NCBI GenBank assembly: GCA_964035545.1
Contig: OZ037767.1
Location: 14,534,801 to 14,598,800 of the forward strand
Direction of reading: 5' to 3'
Origin: Bugula neritina
Lineage: Eukaryota; Bryozoa; Gymnolaemata; Cheilostomatida; Bugulidae
DNA: 64,000 nt
Part shown: positions 43,586 through 58,500 of the stretch, piece by piece
Layout of the letters: every line of letters begins with the position of its first letter
Numbering within the stretch: position 1 is the stretch's first letter
Program-made: the position numbers and the translations under genes
Notes under the pieces: model-generated
Database searches by the model: none
The model's input: only the letters and a program-made list of their open reading frames with translations
What the model was told of the DNA's origin: nothing

Positions 43586-46500
43586 TCAGCATTGTGTGTG
43601 TTAGTCAGCATTGTGTGTAGGTTAGTATGGTATATGTAACAACAGTGTGAGAGAAAGAGAAGACAGTCTGTAGGATGGATGTAATGATTAGACATTTGAT
43701 TTCCTGTTGACTTTATCCTGTTGAGTGAAGCTGACTGATAGAGGCAGCAGCGGCAGCAATAGAGGCAGCAGTGGTTGAGAGCAGCTGTAGATTGCAATCA
43801 TTACCCCATGTTTAGCTCTCTCTGATTCATATATCAAGTATTTACTGCGTTTTGATTAAAGTAATTATGATGGGGAATTCGTAGCCTAGCTGTAAGTTAC
43901 AAGTTTACTTAAGTACTTACTTATATCTGCGTCTCTTACATTCAGCCTGTGTAGTGTGCTAATGGGTGATTCATTGGTTATTCAAGTCTTCATAACATAA
44001 TATAACAATTGATCCGTTTTTCCCTTTGGCCAACTAGATTCACGATATTTTAGTCTCTGTAAGTTAGCAGATGCAAAATGCAAGATGCAAAATGGTGTCA
44101 ACCTTATGGCTTTTTTAAGCCCGAAATCATAAACTACAGCAGGGTTTGCCCAGATATTAGAATATTCTCACTCAGAGTGAAATATCACTTTATGCTAATT
44201 ATACAGGTCCATGACTTCACATTCATTGGAATAGAAAATCTAATTCAGCCTTTAAGTTTATCCATACATGTCAGCTTTTCATCTGTTAGTAAATTAGCCC
44301 AAGTTCTGGCAGACATCCAAGCGTTGCCCCTCCCTACCCTGTCATCAAGAAAACAAGGCACTGCCATCTTTAAACTGCTGCTGGATTTGGCTAGAGTTTA
44401 AAAAGCTTCTCTTTTCATGTAGCAGATTTTTGAGCATTTGCCATGCACTAACTTGAGAATTTTTCAAGTGCAGAAATTCAAACCTTAGGCTATGGTCCAA
44501 AGTAACATCCTAGGAAGTTATTATAAAGTATGTACATAGAACTCATGCTAAGGATCCATTAGATTGTGACAAGATATACACGGCAGCGTTGGTGCGGCAG
44601 CAGACAGCGTTTGACAGTGTCTAGAGTGTGTCTTGTGTATTTCAGATGAGAGAGAGGCAGTCCAGAAGAAGACGTTCACCAAGTGGGTTAACTCTCACCT
44701 GTCCCGGGTGGGCTTCATGATAAGTGACCTGTACATGGACCTGAGGGACGGGAAAATGCTTATCAAACTGCTAGAGGTCCTTTCTGGAGAGAAACTGGTG
44801 AGATACTCAGGCTAAACACTGTATTCTGTGGGCGTAGCCTCAGTTCATTGAGTAGCTAACAGCAAGTCTTCGGTGAAGATTTTATCTATACTTTGGAGTT
44901 CTGTCTAGGTTTGGGGGGGGGGGGTGTCGCCCCTATTAAGTTTTTATTTAGTCGTGCCTAATGTTCTACCCACTCCGCCTTTGGGAGAAGTTTTTCATAG
45001 CCTAAGTTTTTTATTTTCTTTATGAATTTTGTTTGGGAACTTCTCACGAGAACGAAACTTATTTTGCTACATTTTCTTCCCCTTTCTTCAAAACCTCCAC
45101 AGGCTAACATACCTTGCTGCTTACAACTACAGGGATGTGTTACTGTAGTGTGCATCTACTACATCTACTACAGCTACTACATCTACTCCATCTACGACAT
45201 CTACTACAGCTACTACAGCTACTACATATACTACACCTACTACAGCTACTACATCTACTACACCTACTACAGCTACTACATCTACTACACCTACTACATC
45301 TACTACACCTGCTACATCTACTACACCTGCTACATCTACTACAGCTACTACATCTACTACACCTACTACAGCTACTACAGCTACTACAGCTACTACATTT
45401 ACTACACCTACTACAGCTACTACATCTACTACATCTACTACATCTACTACAGCTACTACATCTACTACATCTACTACATCTACTACATCTACTACACCTA
45501 CTACACCTACTACACCTACTACATCTACTACAGCATCTACTACTATTGAGCTATTAGAGGTCAACATTACAAGTGTGGAATGTGTTGTATTCTTGTACTG
45601 CAACTTTCTTCACAATAGGATGTTGGAGTAAACACTGACTAGTAGTACTAATTAGATTAATTAGTGAGAGCTCTTTAACAGCTTCTTGTACCTTGAATAG
45701 TGTACATCTTTAGTTACTGCACTATCAGTATATTATCTACTGTCAGTACTCAGTATACACTATCAGTACCCAGTATACACTATCAGTACCCAGTATACAC
45801 ACACTATCAGTACTCAGTATACACTGTCAGTACTCAGTGTTTACTATCAGTACTCAGTGTCTATCAGTCAAATAGTTGAAATTCAGTGAATAAATTCACA
45901 AGAAATGAACCATGAATACCATTCCTTCAACTCATTCAACTCCTCTAGCTTTGCACATGAATTAATTGGATTTATAAGTAGAAATGCCACTTGTTCATTG
46001 CAACATTCCCATTTGTCTTCATAAGTGATCGTCTCCCTCGTACACCTTATGTTTGCAGTGCTTTAGAACTGGTTTCAGTTTCTCTATTCTCTTGAGCTCA
46101 AGAATATCCAAGGAGTGCTGTTAGTTATTAGTGATTATCTCCCCTGGGTACATAGATGCGGGGCTCTGCTTAGCTTGAGTTTGTAGTTTTGGGTTTGGGA
46201 CTTGGCTACCTCATTTCAAAGCCTCAACTTCTGCTGCTGCCGCCGCAGAACCCTCCTAGAACTTGTGCGGCAGCAGCCAGGGTTGACCTGGTAGCTGAGC
46301 CTTGCTGCAGCTCCTACACTGAGTCATCATATGCCAATCACTGCGGCTATCAGTTGCAGCAGGTCAAAGGTTACATATCTTGGCTGCTCCCCTCACCGGT
46401 ATGTCAAAATATCTCCCTATCTAATCGTTTGACTAAACAATGGCCTGTTTAGGTATGCCTGCTGACACACTTACAGTAGCTGCTGCCTCTATCGTCAGCA

Positions 46501-49500
46501 AGTGCACAGACTGCAGCAGTAGTTGGTGGAGCACAGCCTATGGGGTGTAGGGGAGACAACTTTCATGGTATATCTTTTTTTAATCTGAAAACCACTTTGT
46601 TTAAAACTGCTGCTACAGTTGGACCAATTAGAATGTTTGTACTGAAAGGTTACGATCAGCTGGTAAGAGTTGGTGCTGTACTGTAGACAGTAGGTGACCT
46701 AGTTACACTGCAGCTGGACATACCATGACTAGCTGAACATGGAGCTTTACTGTGTAGGCTATAGATTCAATGACACCATAAAACTGAATTGAATAGTTTA
46801 ATCATGCAATCTGCAGGCAATAATATGGTATATGCCTATACAGTTCATACTGCAACTTAGGTCTGTGTAAATAAATGAATCACTATGGAAACCTGCCTAG
46901 TTTACCTAACAGGTGTAAGTAGAATCTTTGTGATGGGAGAATTAATACAATATTAAACCTGGTTGGGGGAACCTGCAGGCTGACAGATCTGGGCAGGTGT
47001 CCTTTCTCTCCAGGTCGCAGTAAATCCGGCACTGTTTGGCGTGTGCCTCGTATTTTCAGGAACAACTTTTTCTGTGGAAGAAATTCTTTATTGGACTTTT
47101 GTTGCTAGGGACAACCAAGTCAACCACCAAAATAATCCACTTTATAGTAACATATAGACTTATGCTTCGTAGTAAGATATAGTCATATGTTTTTAGTAAT
47201 ATAAAGACATAATATGATCTATGCTCTATAGTAATACAGTGCCCTCTTCATATCTCAAGGTTCTCGAAAGGTCACAGGTCATGAGAAAGATTTGGACCCC
47301 CCCCCCCCGTTTTGTGCCTTATGTATAAATGTGTATGGGGACAAAATGGCCAAATTCAGCGAATCCGGGAGTTAAATCTGGTGTTCTACTATGTCACGAA
47401 TTGAGATTTCAGGACCCGCAGTGTAGTGAGATACGGAGGGAGCACTGTACATAGACATACAATTCATAGTAATGTGTAGACATATAGCTAAACCAAAATT
47501 TATTAAAAGAATTGAAGAACTTAGACTATTAGAATTTATCCACTACTGCAGTGAAATGTCTGAAGGGCACAACTTATGTTACTCATTATTCTGTTGTAGC
47601 CGCGACCAACCAAAGGGAAGATGAGAATTCACTGTCTAGAGAATGTAGACAAGTCCCTGACCTTCCTCGGGGAGAAGGCGGTAAAGCTGGAGAACATGGG
47701 AGCCCACGATATCGTGGACGGCAACTCCCGGCTCACTCTCGGTCTCATTTGGACCATAATTCTTAGATTCCAGGTGAGTTATGTGCTCTTACTTGAACTT
47801 GACTTGATTTTTACGGACTTGAACACAACCTGACTATAACTTGACACTCGCATATAGAATTGCAATCTCCTTCACCTTCTGTATCTCCACGGCGTCACCC
47901 ATTTCCTGTTTGAGATATGGCAGTGATGGTAAATATTTCATTCAATAGGAAAATATGAAAAACAAGTTGTAATCTTATCAAGTGAAGCTTCAAACTCGTA
48001 AATGTATCTGATTGGGTAATAAAATACCTGCACACCGTCCACCCACACACCTGCCCATCCCACTAGAACTGTATAATATAGTCATTTAACACACATTCAT
48101 GTAGGGGGAATGTGCCCAGAGTATATTGAGTGCTATGACACTGAATACCACTCTGTGTGCACCCACTTGGGGAAAATCAGTCGGCCTGTTTCAGTTTTAG
48201 TCTTGGAGAGTATTTTGAGAAGTGTGCAGTAACCCACATGTACCTATCATTGTAATTTCTCATCTCTACTCGTCTGTGTTTGTCTGTCTGTCTGTCCGAT
48301 GGCTATATTTATACCGTGTGTCTGTCTGTCTGTCTGTGTGTCTGTCTGTGTGTCTGTCTGTGTGTCTGTCTGTATGTCTGTGTGTCTGTCTGTGTGTCTG
48401 TCTGTGTGACTGTACCTGTACTGTGAGTTATAGTTATATTACCTAGGTACTTCAACTCTGCACAGTGTAACATAATATATACTTGAGCTCTCAAAGGGAT
48501 AAACTGCACACACAGTAGAATCAATACTTCCTAGCACTGACTAGCTGCGTACCCTCATAATATCACGTCTACTGTATGTATACATTACACAACTACTGCG
48601 CGGAATGTCAGGCCTTTGAACTGTGTGCGAGGCAACGCACTTGGTTTCAGCAACCACTTGCATTCCTCTGTCAAACTGTCACCTCCCATACATATGTATG
48701 GCGTTGAGATCACAACTCCCAAGTGTGTTCACTGAGCCGTGACGTGTGAATACGTAGTGTACACTGCACCCTCTCCTTCGGTCATCTGCTCGTGTCACCG
48801 CTCTCTCTCTATCACATCTGTCTCAGACCGGAAGTGAAGCAGCTGCGACCAATGAGCGGAGGTTTAAGGCTGTGTGTTGAGTGTATCGCTAGAGGTCGTT
48901 GTGTTGAGTAGAACACTAGAGGTTGGTGTGTTGAGTGTAGCACTGAGAGTGGGTAGTGGAGATGTGCACACACTACACTCTACAGCAAGGCTGGGCTGCT
49001 CTCACTACATGCTGGCTGTTATCATCTAGTATATAACTATTAGCACGGCTATAATATTCCAGTTTATTGGACTGCCTAGAGATAAAACATAATAAAAGGA
49101 ATGCAGTGTATATATGCAGTGTAATCTGAAATAGATAAACAGTGCCTGTGGGTATTAATAGCGTTCCACTGACGGCCTTTAGCTGCGTCCTAATGTATGG
49201 CAGCATCCATTACTGTGTATTACACTGTAGCTGAGTCACTGTTGGTGTTTGCTGACTCCAGTGAATATTGTATAACACATTTGCTGACCTAATTAAGCTG
49301 GCAGCATGCAAGGGTCTGCAGGTGACAGTGAAGGTAAAGTAGTGTTTCCAGGACCCTAGTTTTTAGTAGTACAGGTTCTTAGATTAAGGTGGGAAAGGGA
49401 GGTTAAACCTGTACACCCCAACTCCCCAGCTATCTAGACTGTGTTCTTGCTCACTATCAGACTAACCATGAAAAGGGAGACTAATAGTAAGCCTTCTGAA

Positions 49501-52500
49501 AGCTCACACCACACTAGGAGCCCTTGGGCTAAATGCGGGCAAATTTTCAGCTGTATTTGCAATTCCCAAGTCACTATTGGAATATAAGTCAGTTGTTCAG
49601 CTTGGAATAACTTAGGCTTAAGACCAGCATAACCACAGCACCTTATGGTATGCAAATGGAATTTTATCATCACATGACAATTTACATTACTTAATGACTC
49701 CTAACCATTATAAAGTTGCGTTTATACCTCTGCTGAAAAATGTTTCGAGTTTCAGTTAATAACGCTTGTCCCTGTACCCCTTTATAGTCAAACTGAAAAT
49801 CATTAAAATCAAATTGATGCGGAAGCTTACTTTCAAAAAGTGAAAAATTGACAGCATAAAAGCGATAATTGAGAAGGCATAGTTTATAATTTATAATTAA
49901 TAATTATTAATTATTATTATATAAGTCCGTCATCTCTAATCGCCAAAGTCACAACTAAATAACGATGTTTACCAGTAGTTATTACTTCTTTTGAGTATTA
50001 TTCTGAAAAAAGTTATCACAGTACAAAAAGTTTTACAGTGGCCTTTACAATGCAATGCAACTCGGAGAAATTTCAACCCGGCCAAATTGAATTTCTGACT
50101 GAAAATCGTGAAAGTATAAAGGCAACTTTACTGCTATCACTGGTAACTATCACTAGTAACTATCACTGTACTATAAATACATATAACTTTCACTATGCTA
50201 CTACCATTTTGTCTCTACACTCTATAGTTGATGAAGTGATAACTAAGCTTTCAATACAAATACTCGAGCCTAAAATTCTTACAAAGTTTTCAAGTCATCA
50301 TTCATTCTCTTTACTTGTACTATAGCTGTGTTAGGGAGAATAACTCCGTATAGAAACTGTACTTTCTTTCATCTGCTTTGATCTCTCCACTGTCACATTG
50401 ATGTCTACAGATACAAGACATTCACATAGAGGAGGCGGCTGAGTCGTCCGAGACGCGGTCGGCCAAGGACTCGCTCCTTCTCTGGTGTCAGATGAAGACT
50501 GCCGGCTACTCCAACGTCAACGTCAGAAACTTCACCACTTCCTGGAAGGACGGGCTGGCGTTCAACGCCATCATCCATAAACACAGGTCACTGGGCTATG
50601 TTGTATTAATAGACTAAACTCACTAAAAGGTTGTACGGCCATTGTAGAAGTTTAATCTTGTGGGATATATCATGTAATATGTAGTGAGTAGAGTGCGTAG
50701 TGTAATATAATGGTGATTGGTAAGTCCTACTAGTACTGTGTGTATGTTAGTCTTTCAATGGTGCTCTAAAGTAGGTCTGAGTTAACGTAAACTCGCACAG
50801 ATAAAGCTATAACTGCTCATATTTCTATTTCTATCTTTTGAATGCGCTTTTTATTGCTCTAGAATACATTTATTGACTTCTATCGGATATTTCAAGATGG
50901 CTGATGTTTGCATATAAAGAGGAGTAGCTGTGACATCTTCCACCTGTGTGTTACTCATGTATACTCTGTTACCTTACAGGCCAGATCTTGTGCCTTACAA
51001 CAAGCTCAGCAAAGCCAATCCCATCAGCAACCTCAACAATGCATTCAACACAGCTGAAGAGAAACTGGGAATTGCCTCCCTTCTCGATGCTGAAGGTACT
51101 GCGCGCTGTCGTACTGTGCGCTGTCAGCCGTCTAGTAGGGTTTAGTGTGTGACACAGTAAAGTTTAAATCTCTCTCTGGAAAGTAAAACCAGGAAAGATT
51201 CTTTTACAGTAGCTGTTTCTTTCTCCACACTTCCACACTACTGTTATGTAGACCACTGTTTGTACAATCGCTATTGCACAAACTCTAAAAAAGCATTTGC
51301 TATTGGCTATTGGTTCCTCCTCTTTCTAAACAGTGTAAGACTTCATTGTCATATTTGTAGATGTCAATGTGGAGCTGCCCGACGAGAAGTCCATCATAAC
51401 GTATGTCGTGACGTACTACCACTACTTCAACAAGATGAAGGCCGAGTCCGTCCAGGGCAGACGTATCGGGAAGGTGCGTGTTTCCTGATATAGTCACGTC
51501 ACAACGTCACGACCTGTGCATATCTTTGGCTTCAAAGTCCCATAAGTGTTGACAATGTGTAATGCGTTGAATAACTGTTGACAGTATGTGTTGACGGCTC
51601 ATATATGCAGTTAGGATGACCTGAAGAATACATATGCATATAGTTACAGTATCTCTTATGTATGTAAGCAGGGCTGGCATTGATTTCTATGTTTAGCATT
51701 GACCTCTCCAGGGACCAAACCAGCACTTAGCTGCAGTTTTTATAGCTCATACTGCATGATATTATGTAATTTATACATCTTGTAGATGTTTGCAAAAGTT
51801 ACATAAACTGTGCTGTAGAAACTGACTGTTGGTTATTACTAGTTAGTACTGACTGTTAGTTAATAGTTACTACTACTTATATACCGAGTGTTAGTTATTA
51901 CTAGTTACATACTGACTGTTAGTTATTACTAGTTATTACTCACTGTTAGTTTTAAGTTACTACTTAGTGCTAGGTATTAGTAGTTCCCTTAACATCAGGT
52001 ACTCAACAGTGTTTTGACATGTCTGTGCAGGTACTCAACAGTGTGCTGGAGAATGATAGACTGATCCATGAGTACGAAACTTTCACCTCTGACCTCTTGA
52101 AGTGGATAGAAGAGATTATACAGATACTGAATGAGAGAGAGTTTGAGAACTCACTGCAAGGTGTACAAGCCCAGCTTACGCAGTTCAACTCCTACAGGAC
52201 CCAGGAGAAGCCGCCCAAGTGAGTATTCCATGCAGTACGTCTGCAACTGGTCATGTGATCTGTCTCTAGTACGTCTGCAACTGGTCATGTGATCACTCTC
52301 TAGTACGTCTGCAACTGGTCATGTGATCAGTCTCTAATACGTCTGCAACTGGTCATGTGATCACTCTCTAGTACGTCTGCAACTGGTCATGTGATCTGTC
52401 TCTAGTACGTCTGCAACTGGTCATGTGATCACTCTCTAGTACGTCTGCAACTGGTCATGTGATCAGTCTCTAGTACGTCTGCAACTGGTCATGTGATCAG

Positions 52501-55500
52501 TCTCTAATACGTCTGCAACTGGTCATGTGATCAGTCTCTATTACGTCTGCAACTGGTCATGTGATCAGTCTCTAATACGTCTGCAATCGGTCATGTGATC
52601 AGTCTCTAATACGTCTGCAACTGGTCATGTGATCAGTCTCTAATACGTCTGCACCTGGTCATGTGACTAAAGCTCTACTCTAAAATGTATTTTCTACTTA
52701 CAGATTCACAGAGAAAGGAAATCTGGAAATCATGCTCTTCACATTACAAAGTCAAATGCGAGCCAACAACCAGAAGCCCTACCTGCCCAAGGAGGGTAAG
52801 CTGATATCAGATATCAACAAGGCGTGGGAGTCGCTGGAGAGAGCCGAGCATGAGAGAGAGTTGGCGTTGAGAGAGGAGCTCATCAGGTGAGTCGTACCAT
52901 CTGCTTGTTCCCGTAGGGGGAGGTAACTCCTGACGTATCCAGTCATTGTGTTTATATACTATATGCAGGTAAGTTATTCTCTGTCTGATTATGTACTACA
53001 CGCAGGTAAATTATTCTCTATATGTTTATATGCTACAGGCAGGAGAAGCTGAACTTGCTGGCTACTAGATTCGACAAGAAGGCTGGCATGAGGGAAATCT
53101 GGCTCAGTGAGAATCAAAAGCTCGTTTCGCAGGTAAGCATCTCCCTTAGATCAGACTCGGACTAACAAACTGGCTCTGATGCTGTACTGGTGTGTCTATG
53201 TTGAGTCGTGCTGTTTCAGGACAATTTCGGATATGACATGGGAGCTGTAGAGGCAGCCACAAAGAAACACGAGACATTTGAGACAGACATCAATGCTTAT
53301 GAGGAGAGAGTGCAGGCGGTGGTAGCTGTGGCCTATGAGCTGGAGCAGGAACGTTACCACGACATCCTCCGCATCAATGCCAGGTAGTTGTCAGTGCTAA
53401 GTGTCAGTGCTTGGCAGGTGTCAGTACTTGACAGGCTTGGCAGGTGTCAGTGCTTGACAGATGTCAGTACTTGACAGGCTTGCCAGGTATCAGTGCTTGA
53501 CAGATGTCAGTACTTGACAGGCTTGCCAGGTATCAGTGCTTGGCAGGTGTCAGCAGGTGCCAGTGCTAGATAGACATTGGGGTCGTGCAGAATTGTAGTT
53601 GGTATTTTTAGATATCTTTAGATTCTTCGTTTACTTCATAGGTCATCAAAAAGTTGGTATGGTAAATGAATTCACAGCGCAGTGAGTTGTCTCTTTCATC
53701 TGCACAATAAGATTGTCATTACCACGTTAATAATGTTACCTGCGACTTTAGGAAGGAGAATGTTCTCAGACTATGGAACTTCCTGTTGGAGCTGCTCAGA
53801 GCTCGACGTACCCGTCTGGAACTCACCCTCCAGATACAGAGAATATTCCAGGAGATGCTCTACCTCCTCGACTGGATGGATGAGATCAAGCTCCGCCTCC
53901 TCTCAGAAGATTTCGGCAAACACCTGATGGGCGTGGAGGACCTGCTGCAGAAACACACGCTGATGGAGGCCGACATGAAGGTGCTCGGTGAGCGGGTGGA
54001 GACCGTCAATAGTTCAGCCACTAGATTCGTCACGTGTGACGATGAGGACTTCCAGAGCCTCACCCCGTCTGACTACAAGGTAACTCGGGCTATTTACGAG
54101 TGGACGCAGGCTATTTTATAATTTTCATTATCTCCATCTTTTGTTGCTAAAGTTTGAAGTTGAAGGAAAAGATTTTAGAGAGCTGAGCTATTTATAGATA
54201 CTGTTTGAGTAGTGACTTTATCTGACTCAAATGACTGAATGTATTGTCTTTCTTTGTAGCCTTGCGATCCTCAGATTGTTGTGGAGCGTCAGAAGAGCCT
54301 CACAGATGCCTACGAGGAACTCCTCTACCTAGCCTCTCGCAGACGAGAGCAACTAGAAGCTTCCAGATCTCTCTGGCAGTTCTTCTGGGATGCCACAGAC
54401 GAGGAGGGCTGGATCAAAGAGAAGGTAGGGGGAGGGGGGAGTACTCCGGGGGAGGGGGCAGTACTCCGCAGAGATATCACTCACTAAGTTGGAATACGGA
54501 GATCTAGTTGTTACAGCGCATTATATTTAAGTCTAACATGCTAGCGGTGATGTGTTGAGCTCTCACTCAAAGCATCTCTAGTGTGTCTGTCCCTTTGCCA
54601 TTGAGCTCTCAACTAGCTCACATGTATAGTAAATAGTGAAAGAGAGGAGAGAGCATTGTATGCTGTGTTGTGTTGTTACAGGAGCAGCTCATGTCTTCAC
54701 CAGATCTCGGCCATGATCTAACTTCAGTCAACCTCCTCCTCACCAAACACAGAGCTAACGAGGACGAGATAGCTGCCAGAGGTCAAAGGTTAGAAGGGGT
54801 CAAGGCTGAAGGTAATGCCCTCATAGAGGCCGACTCCTTCGGCGCTGAGAAAATACAAGGTGAGTGTTTGACATTGTCTGGTCACGTGTGCTGATAGGTT
54901 TAATGTTGTCTGTTCACGTGTGCAGGGAGATTTAATCTTGTCTGATCACACATGTACTGATAGGTTTGACATTGTTTTTCCTGCCCTTGTGTAGCCCGAC
55001 TCGATGAAGTGGACAACCAGTGGCAAAACCTGGTGGACCTGGCCAACCTGCGTAAGCAGAGACTGAATGAGGCGGTGGATTTCTACCAGTTCTTTGCTGA
55101 CGCTGATGACGTGGACCACTGGATGGTGGACACCTTGCAGATCGTCTCCAGTGATGACGTTGGCAGGGATGAGGCCAACACACAGAGCCTTATCAAAAAC
55201 CACAAGGTATGGCTTTATACCTCACTGACACTTTATGACACTTTTAGGCATTTCCTGACACTTTAGCGACACTATGTTGACGCCTTGTTAGTTGACACTT
55301 TAATGGCACCTTGTTAGTATATTACTGGCATTTTACTGACACCGGAATGGCACCATTCTGACACTTTGTTAACACCATGTTGACATTGTTTTGGCACTTT
55401 GTTGACATATTACTGACACCTTATTGTCACCTTGTTGACACCTTGTTGACTGCTGTGATGTTGTTGACAGGATGTTTGTGATGAGCTCAACAACTACTCC

Positions 55501-58500
55501 ACAGTGGTAGATGGACTCTACGCCCAGGCCAACGAGCTCGGAGAGCAGGAGAAGGAAAACGCCGAAGTAGCTGGTAGACTTGCCTCCATCAGCACCCGCT
55601 ACAAGAACCTTCTTGAGCTGGCTGAGCTGAGGGACCAGAGGCTAAAGGACGCTCTCAGTCTATACAAGTTCTACAACGATGCTGACAATGTGGACAACTG
55701 GATAGGAGAGAAGGTATGCACTCTCTCCACTCAGTTTAATGTGTCAGCTGTGAATGCCTATGCTGCTGATAATCTTCTCTCATGTGTGACTCGACTGACT
55801 CATTTCTGTGCTCTCTGCAGATTGTCTTCTTGCAATCTCTGGAGCCAACGCCAGACGCCGAAGAACTGGCCGTGGTGAAGCAAAGATTCGACACTTTTGA
55901 GAAGGAAATGAACTTAGCAGAAGGCAAAGGTAGGCATACTTGGTGTGACTTAGTGCTTGCCTTATTAGTTCTTTTTATAAAATATGACATCTAGGGAGCA
56001 TGCTCTTGGGGCACCTGTTTGTATTGTCCGTGCTTGCCCATGTGACTTCATGTTTTAATTTTCTGTGTTTTTGTTTGGAGGATTTACTAAGGCAGCTGGT
56101 GAGTATTTACTTAGCTAAGTTTGTGACCATCTTCTAATCTCACTCTAAGGCGACTGTCATTTCAGTTTGTTCCGTTTGTTGCTTTGATTTTCCTTCCGGA
56201 TTACTCCTACACATCTTGTTGAAAAGAGTAAAGATTTTGAACACAACTTATTACATATTCTTATACTCTCAGCTTTCTAATCATAATAGTCACTGCAATT
56301 TTTCCGGGCACATGAAATAGTTGCTAGCAGACGTATAGCAGTATGACACATATACTACTAGCAGACGTATAGCAGTATGACACATGTACTATTAGCAGAC
56401 GTATAGCAGTATGGCACATATGTACTATTAGCAGACGTATAGCAGTATGACACACATGTACTATTAGCAGACGTATAGCAGTATGACACATGTACTATTA
56501 GCAGACGTATAGCAGTATGACACATGTACTATTAGCAGACGTATAGCAGTATGACACATGTACTATTAGCAGACGTATAGCAGTATGACATATGTACTAT
56601 TAGCAGACGTATAGCAGTATGACACATGTACTATTAGCAGACATATAGCAGTATGACACATGTACTATTAGCAGACATATAGCAGTATGACACATGTACT
56701 ATTAGCAGACGTATAGCAGTATGACACATGTACTATTAGCAGACGTATTGCAGTATGACACATATGTACTATTAGCAGACGTATAGAAATTGTTGTGACA
56801 TAAACATGGCTAACCAATGTTGCTTTGTGTTGGCTAAATTCAGCAATCACCTGCATAAAGATGTCAGAGTTGACACTGGGCTGTATTGCATTACGTAGTG
56901 TCATAGTTTACATTCCTGACACCTGCATTTCCTTGTCTTCAGTTGACACTGTCAATCAACAAGCCAAACAGCTGATAGACTCGGACCACCCAAGTAACGA
57001 GGAGATCATAACCAGAAGAGATGAGCTCAACTCCAACTGGGATAAACTTCAGCAGCTACTCAACACCAAGAGAGACGCTCTAGAAGCTTCCTCCGGGCTC
57101 TGCAACTTCCACATTGACGTCAACGAAACAATGGTTTGTCTGCCATAATGTACTCTATCCTGTCCTTTAAAGATGGTTGTAGTTGGCGTCTTGTCGTGTC
57201 CGGTACACACATAGCACTTGTGTTACAGACGTGGATCTGTGAGAAGATGAAAGTCGTAGAGTCGACAGACGAGCTGGGAGACGACCTTGCAGGGGTCATG
57301 GCTCTCCAGAGACGTTTAGCCGGTATGCAGAAGGATCTGGACGCCATACAGTCTAAGGTAGGCACCCTGTAGTCAGCGTGAGATATTATTAGCTGTGTCC
57401 GCTTTCTGCTTTCTCTATTGGCAGCGTGTCTCTTATCAGTTGGCTGACTACTTATTTAGATTAATAGAATGCAAGAAGAAGCGGATAGCATGTGTGATAC
57501 TGCGCCCACCTCCACTACTGACGGGGTATAAATGTGTACTAGCTATCCTGTATTGTAACTGTCCGTGTGTGGCAGGGGTGCTGTTGTATAGTCGGTGTTG
57601 ATGGCATAGTTTGAGTTTGTGCCGGTCACATGATCAGGTGGTCATGTAATTGGTGGGGAAAGAGGTGCACTGGTGACTCATTTCTCTCTGTCACGTTTGC
57701 CTGCTGCGGCTGATTTCAGACTATGTGTATACAACTAGTTGGCCTGGAGTTGTCTGCCCTCTCCTCATGGGTTTCCAGTGTGTCCGCATGGTAGTCAGTG
57801 GTAGCTCTTACTAATCAGGTTTATGATGCACTAACACTGATGTTTATTGGTCACTTTGGGTTATCCTAACTGTGGATATTAATATTCCAATAAATTTACT
57901 ATGTCGGTGTTGGGCAGTTGGAGTTATATACTCTATAATACATAATATATGCTGTACAGTAAGCACTTGTAGCAGCTGCATCGTTAAAGAAAATTTAGTG
58001 GCTTGTGTTTTAAAGATTTCTTTTTTCAAAACAAGTTATGGTCAAGCAAAACACAAACCGTATTCTCATCTGAAGTTCATTTAATGGTATTGAGGCATGA
58101 GTTATTGAAATTTCTTTTCTACATGGAATTTGCATTTGTATCTTGAAATCTTTGCCTGAAGAAGTTGGTTTGTTGTGGTTTAGCTGGGAACTTAGCGTGT
58201 GTTCAGGTGTTGTTGGTACGGGGCGTGTCTAAACGTCTCATCACTTGCCCGTGTCTTTACAGGTCACTAATTTAGAGGAGTCGGCCGATAAGATAGCAGA
58301 AGAGCACCCAGTAGAGGCGGAGAATGTGAAAAAACAACTTTCAGACATCAACACAGCTTGGGATGAGCTCAAACTGATGGTAAGTACATCACAGTAACCA
58401 TGGTAACACGCAAGGTAACCATGGTAACAGTGTGAGGTAACAGTGTGAGGTAACCATGGTAACTGGGTGAGGCAACAGTGTGAGATAACCATGGTAACCA

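Larger units (their letters stand above)
44798..47599 (+). other. Beta-spectrin intron 2
   Basis: About 2.8 kb containing a run of 12 G (44913-44924), a large CTACTACAT repeat, a CAGTATACACTAT repeat and a MITE-like element (47237-47447). No additional exon found. Confidence 0.7.
47774..50410 (+). other. Beta-spectrin intron 3
   Basis: About 2.6 kb with a TGTC repeat (48282-48413) and a locally GC-richer segment (48590-48960) holding an ETS-type word and a CCAAT box. No further exon seen. Confidence 0.65.

Noticed and set aside
44078-44401. 107-codon plus-strand open frame in spectrin intron 1
   Set aside because: No recognisable domain, no splice borders in phase with the neighbouring exons.
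45022-45603. Open frames of 147-175 codons on both strands
   Set aside because: Translations of a TAC-type triplet repeat inside spectrin intron 2. Period-3 repeats stay open in all compatible frames.
52234-56788. 34-bp arrays that could suggest CRISPR-like repeats
   Set aside because: Units are directly adjacent without unique spacers and lie in introns of an animal gene.
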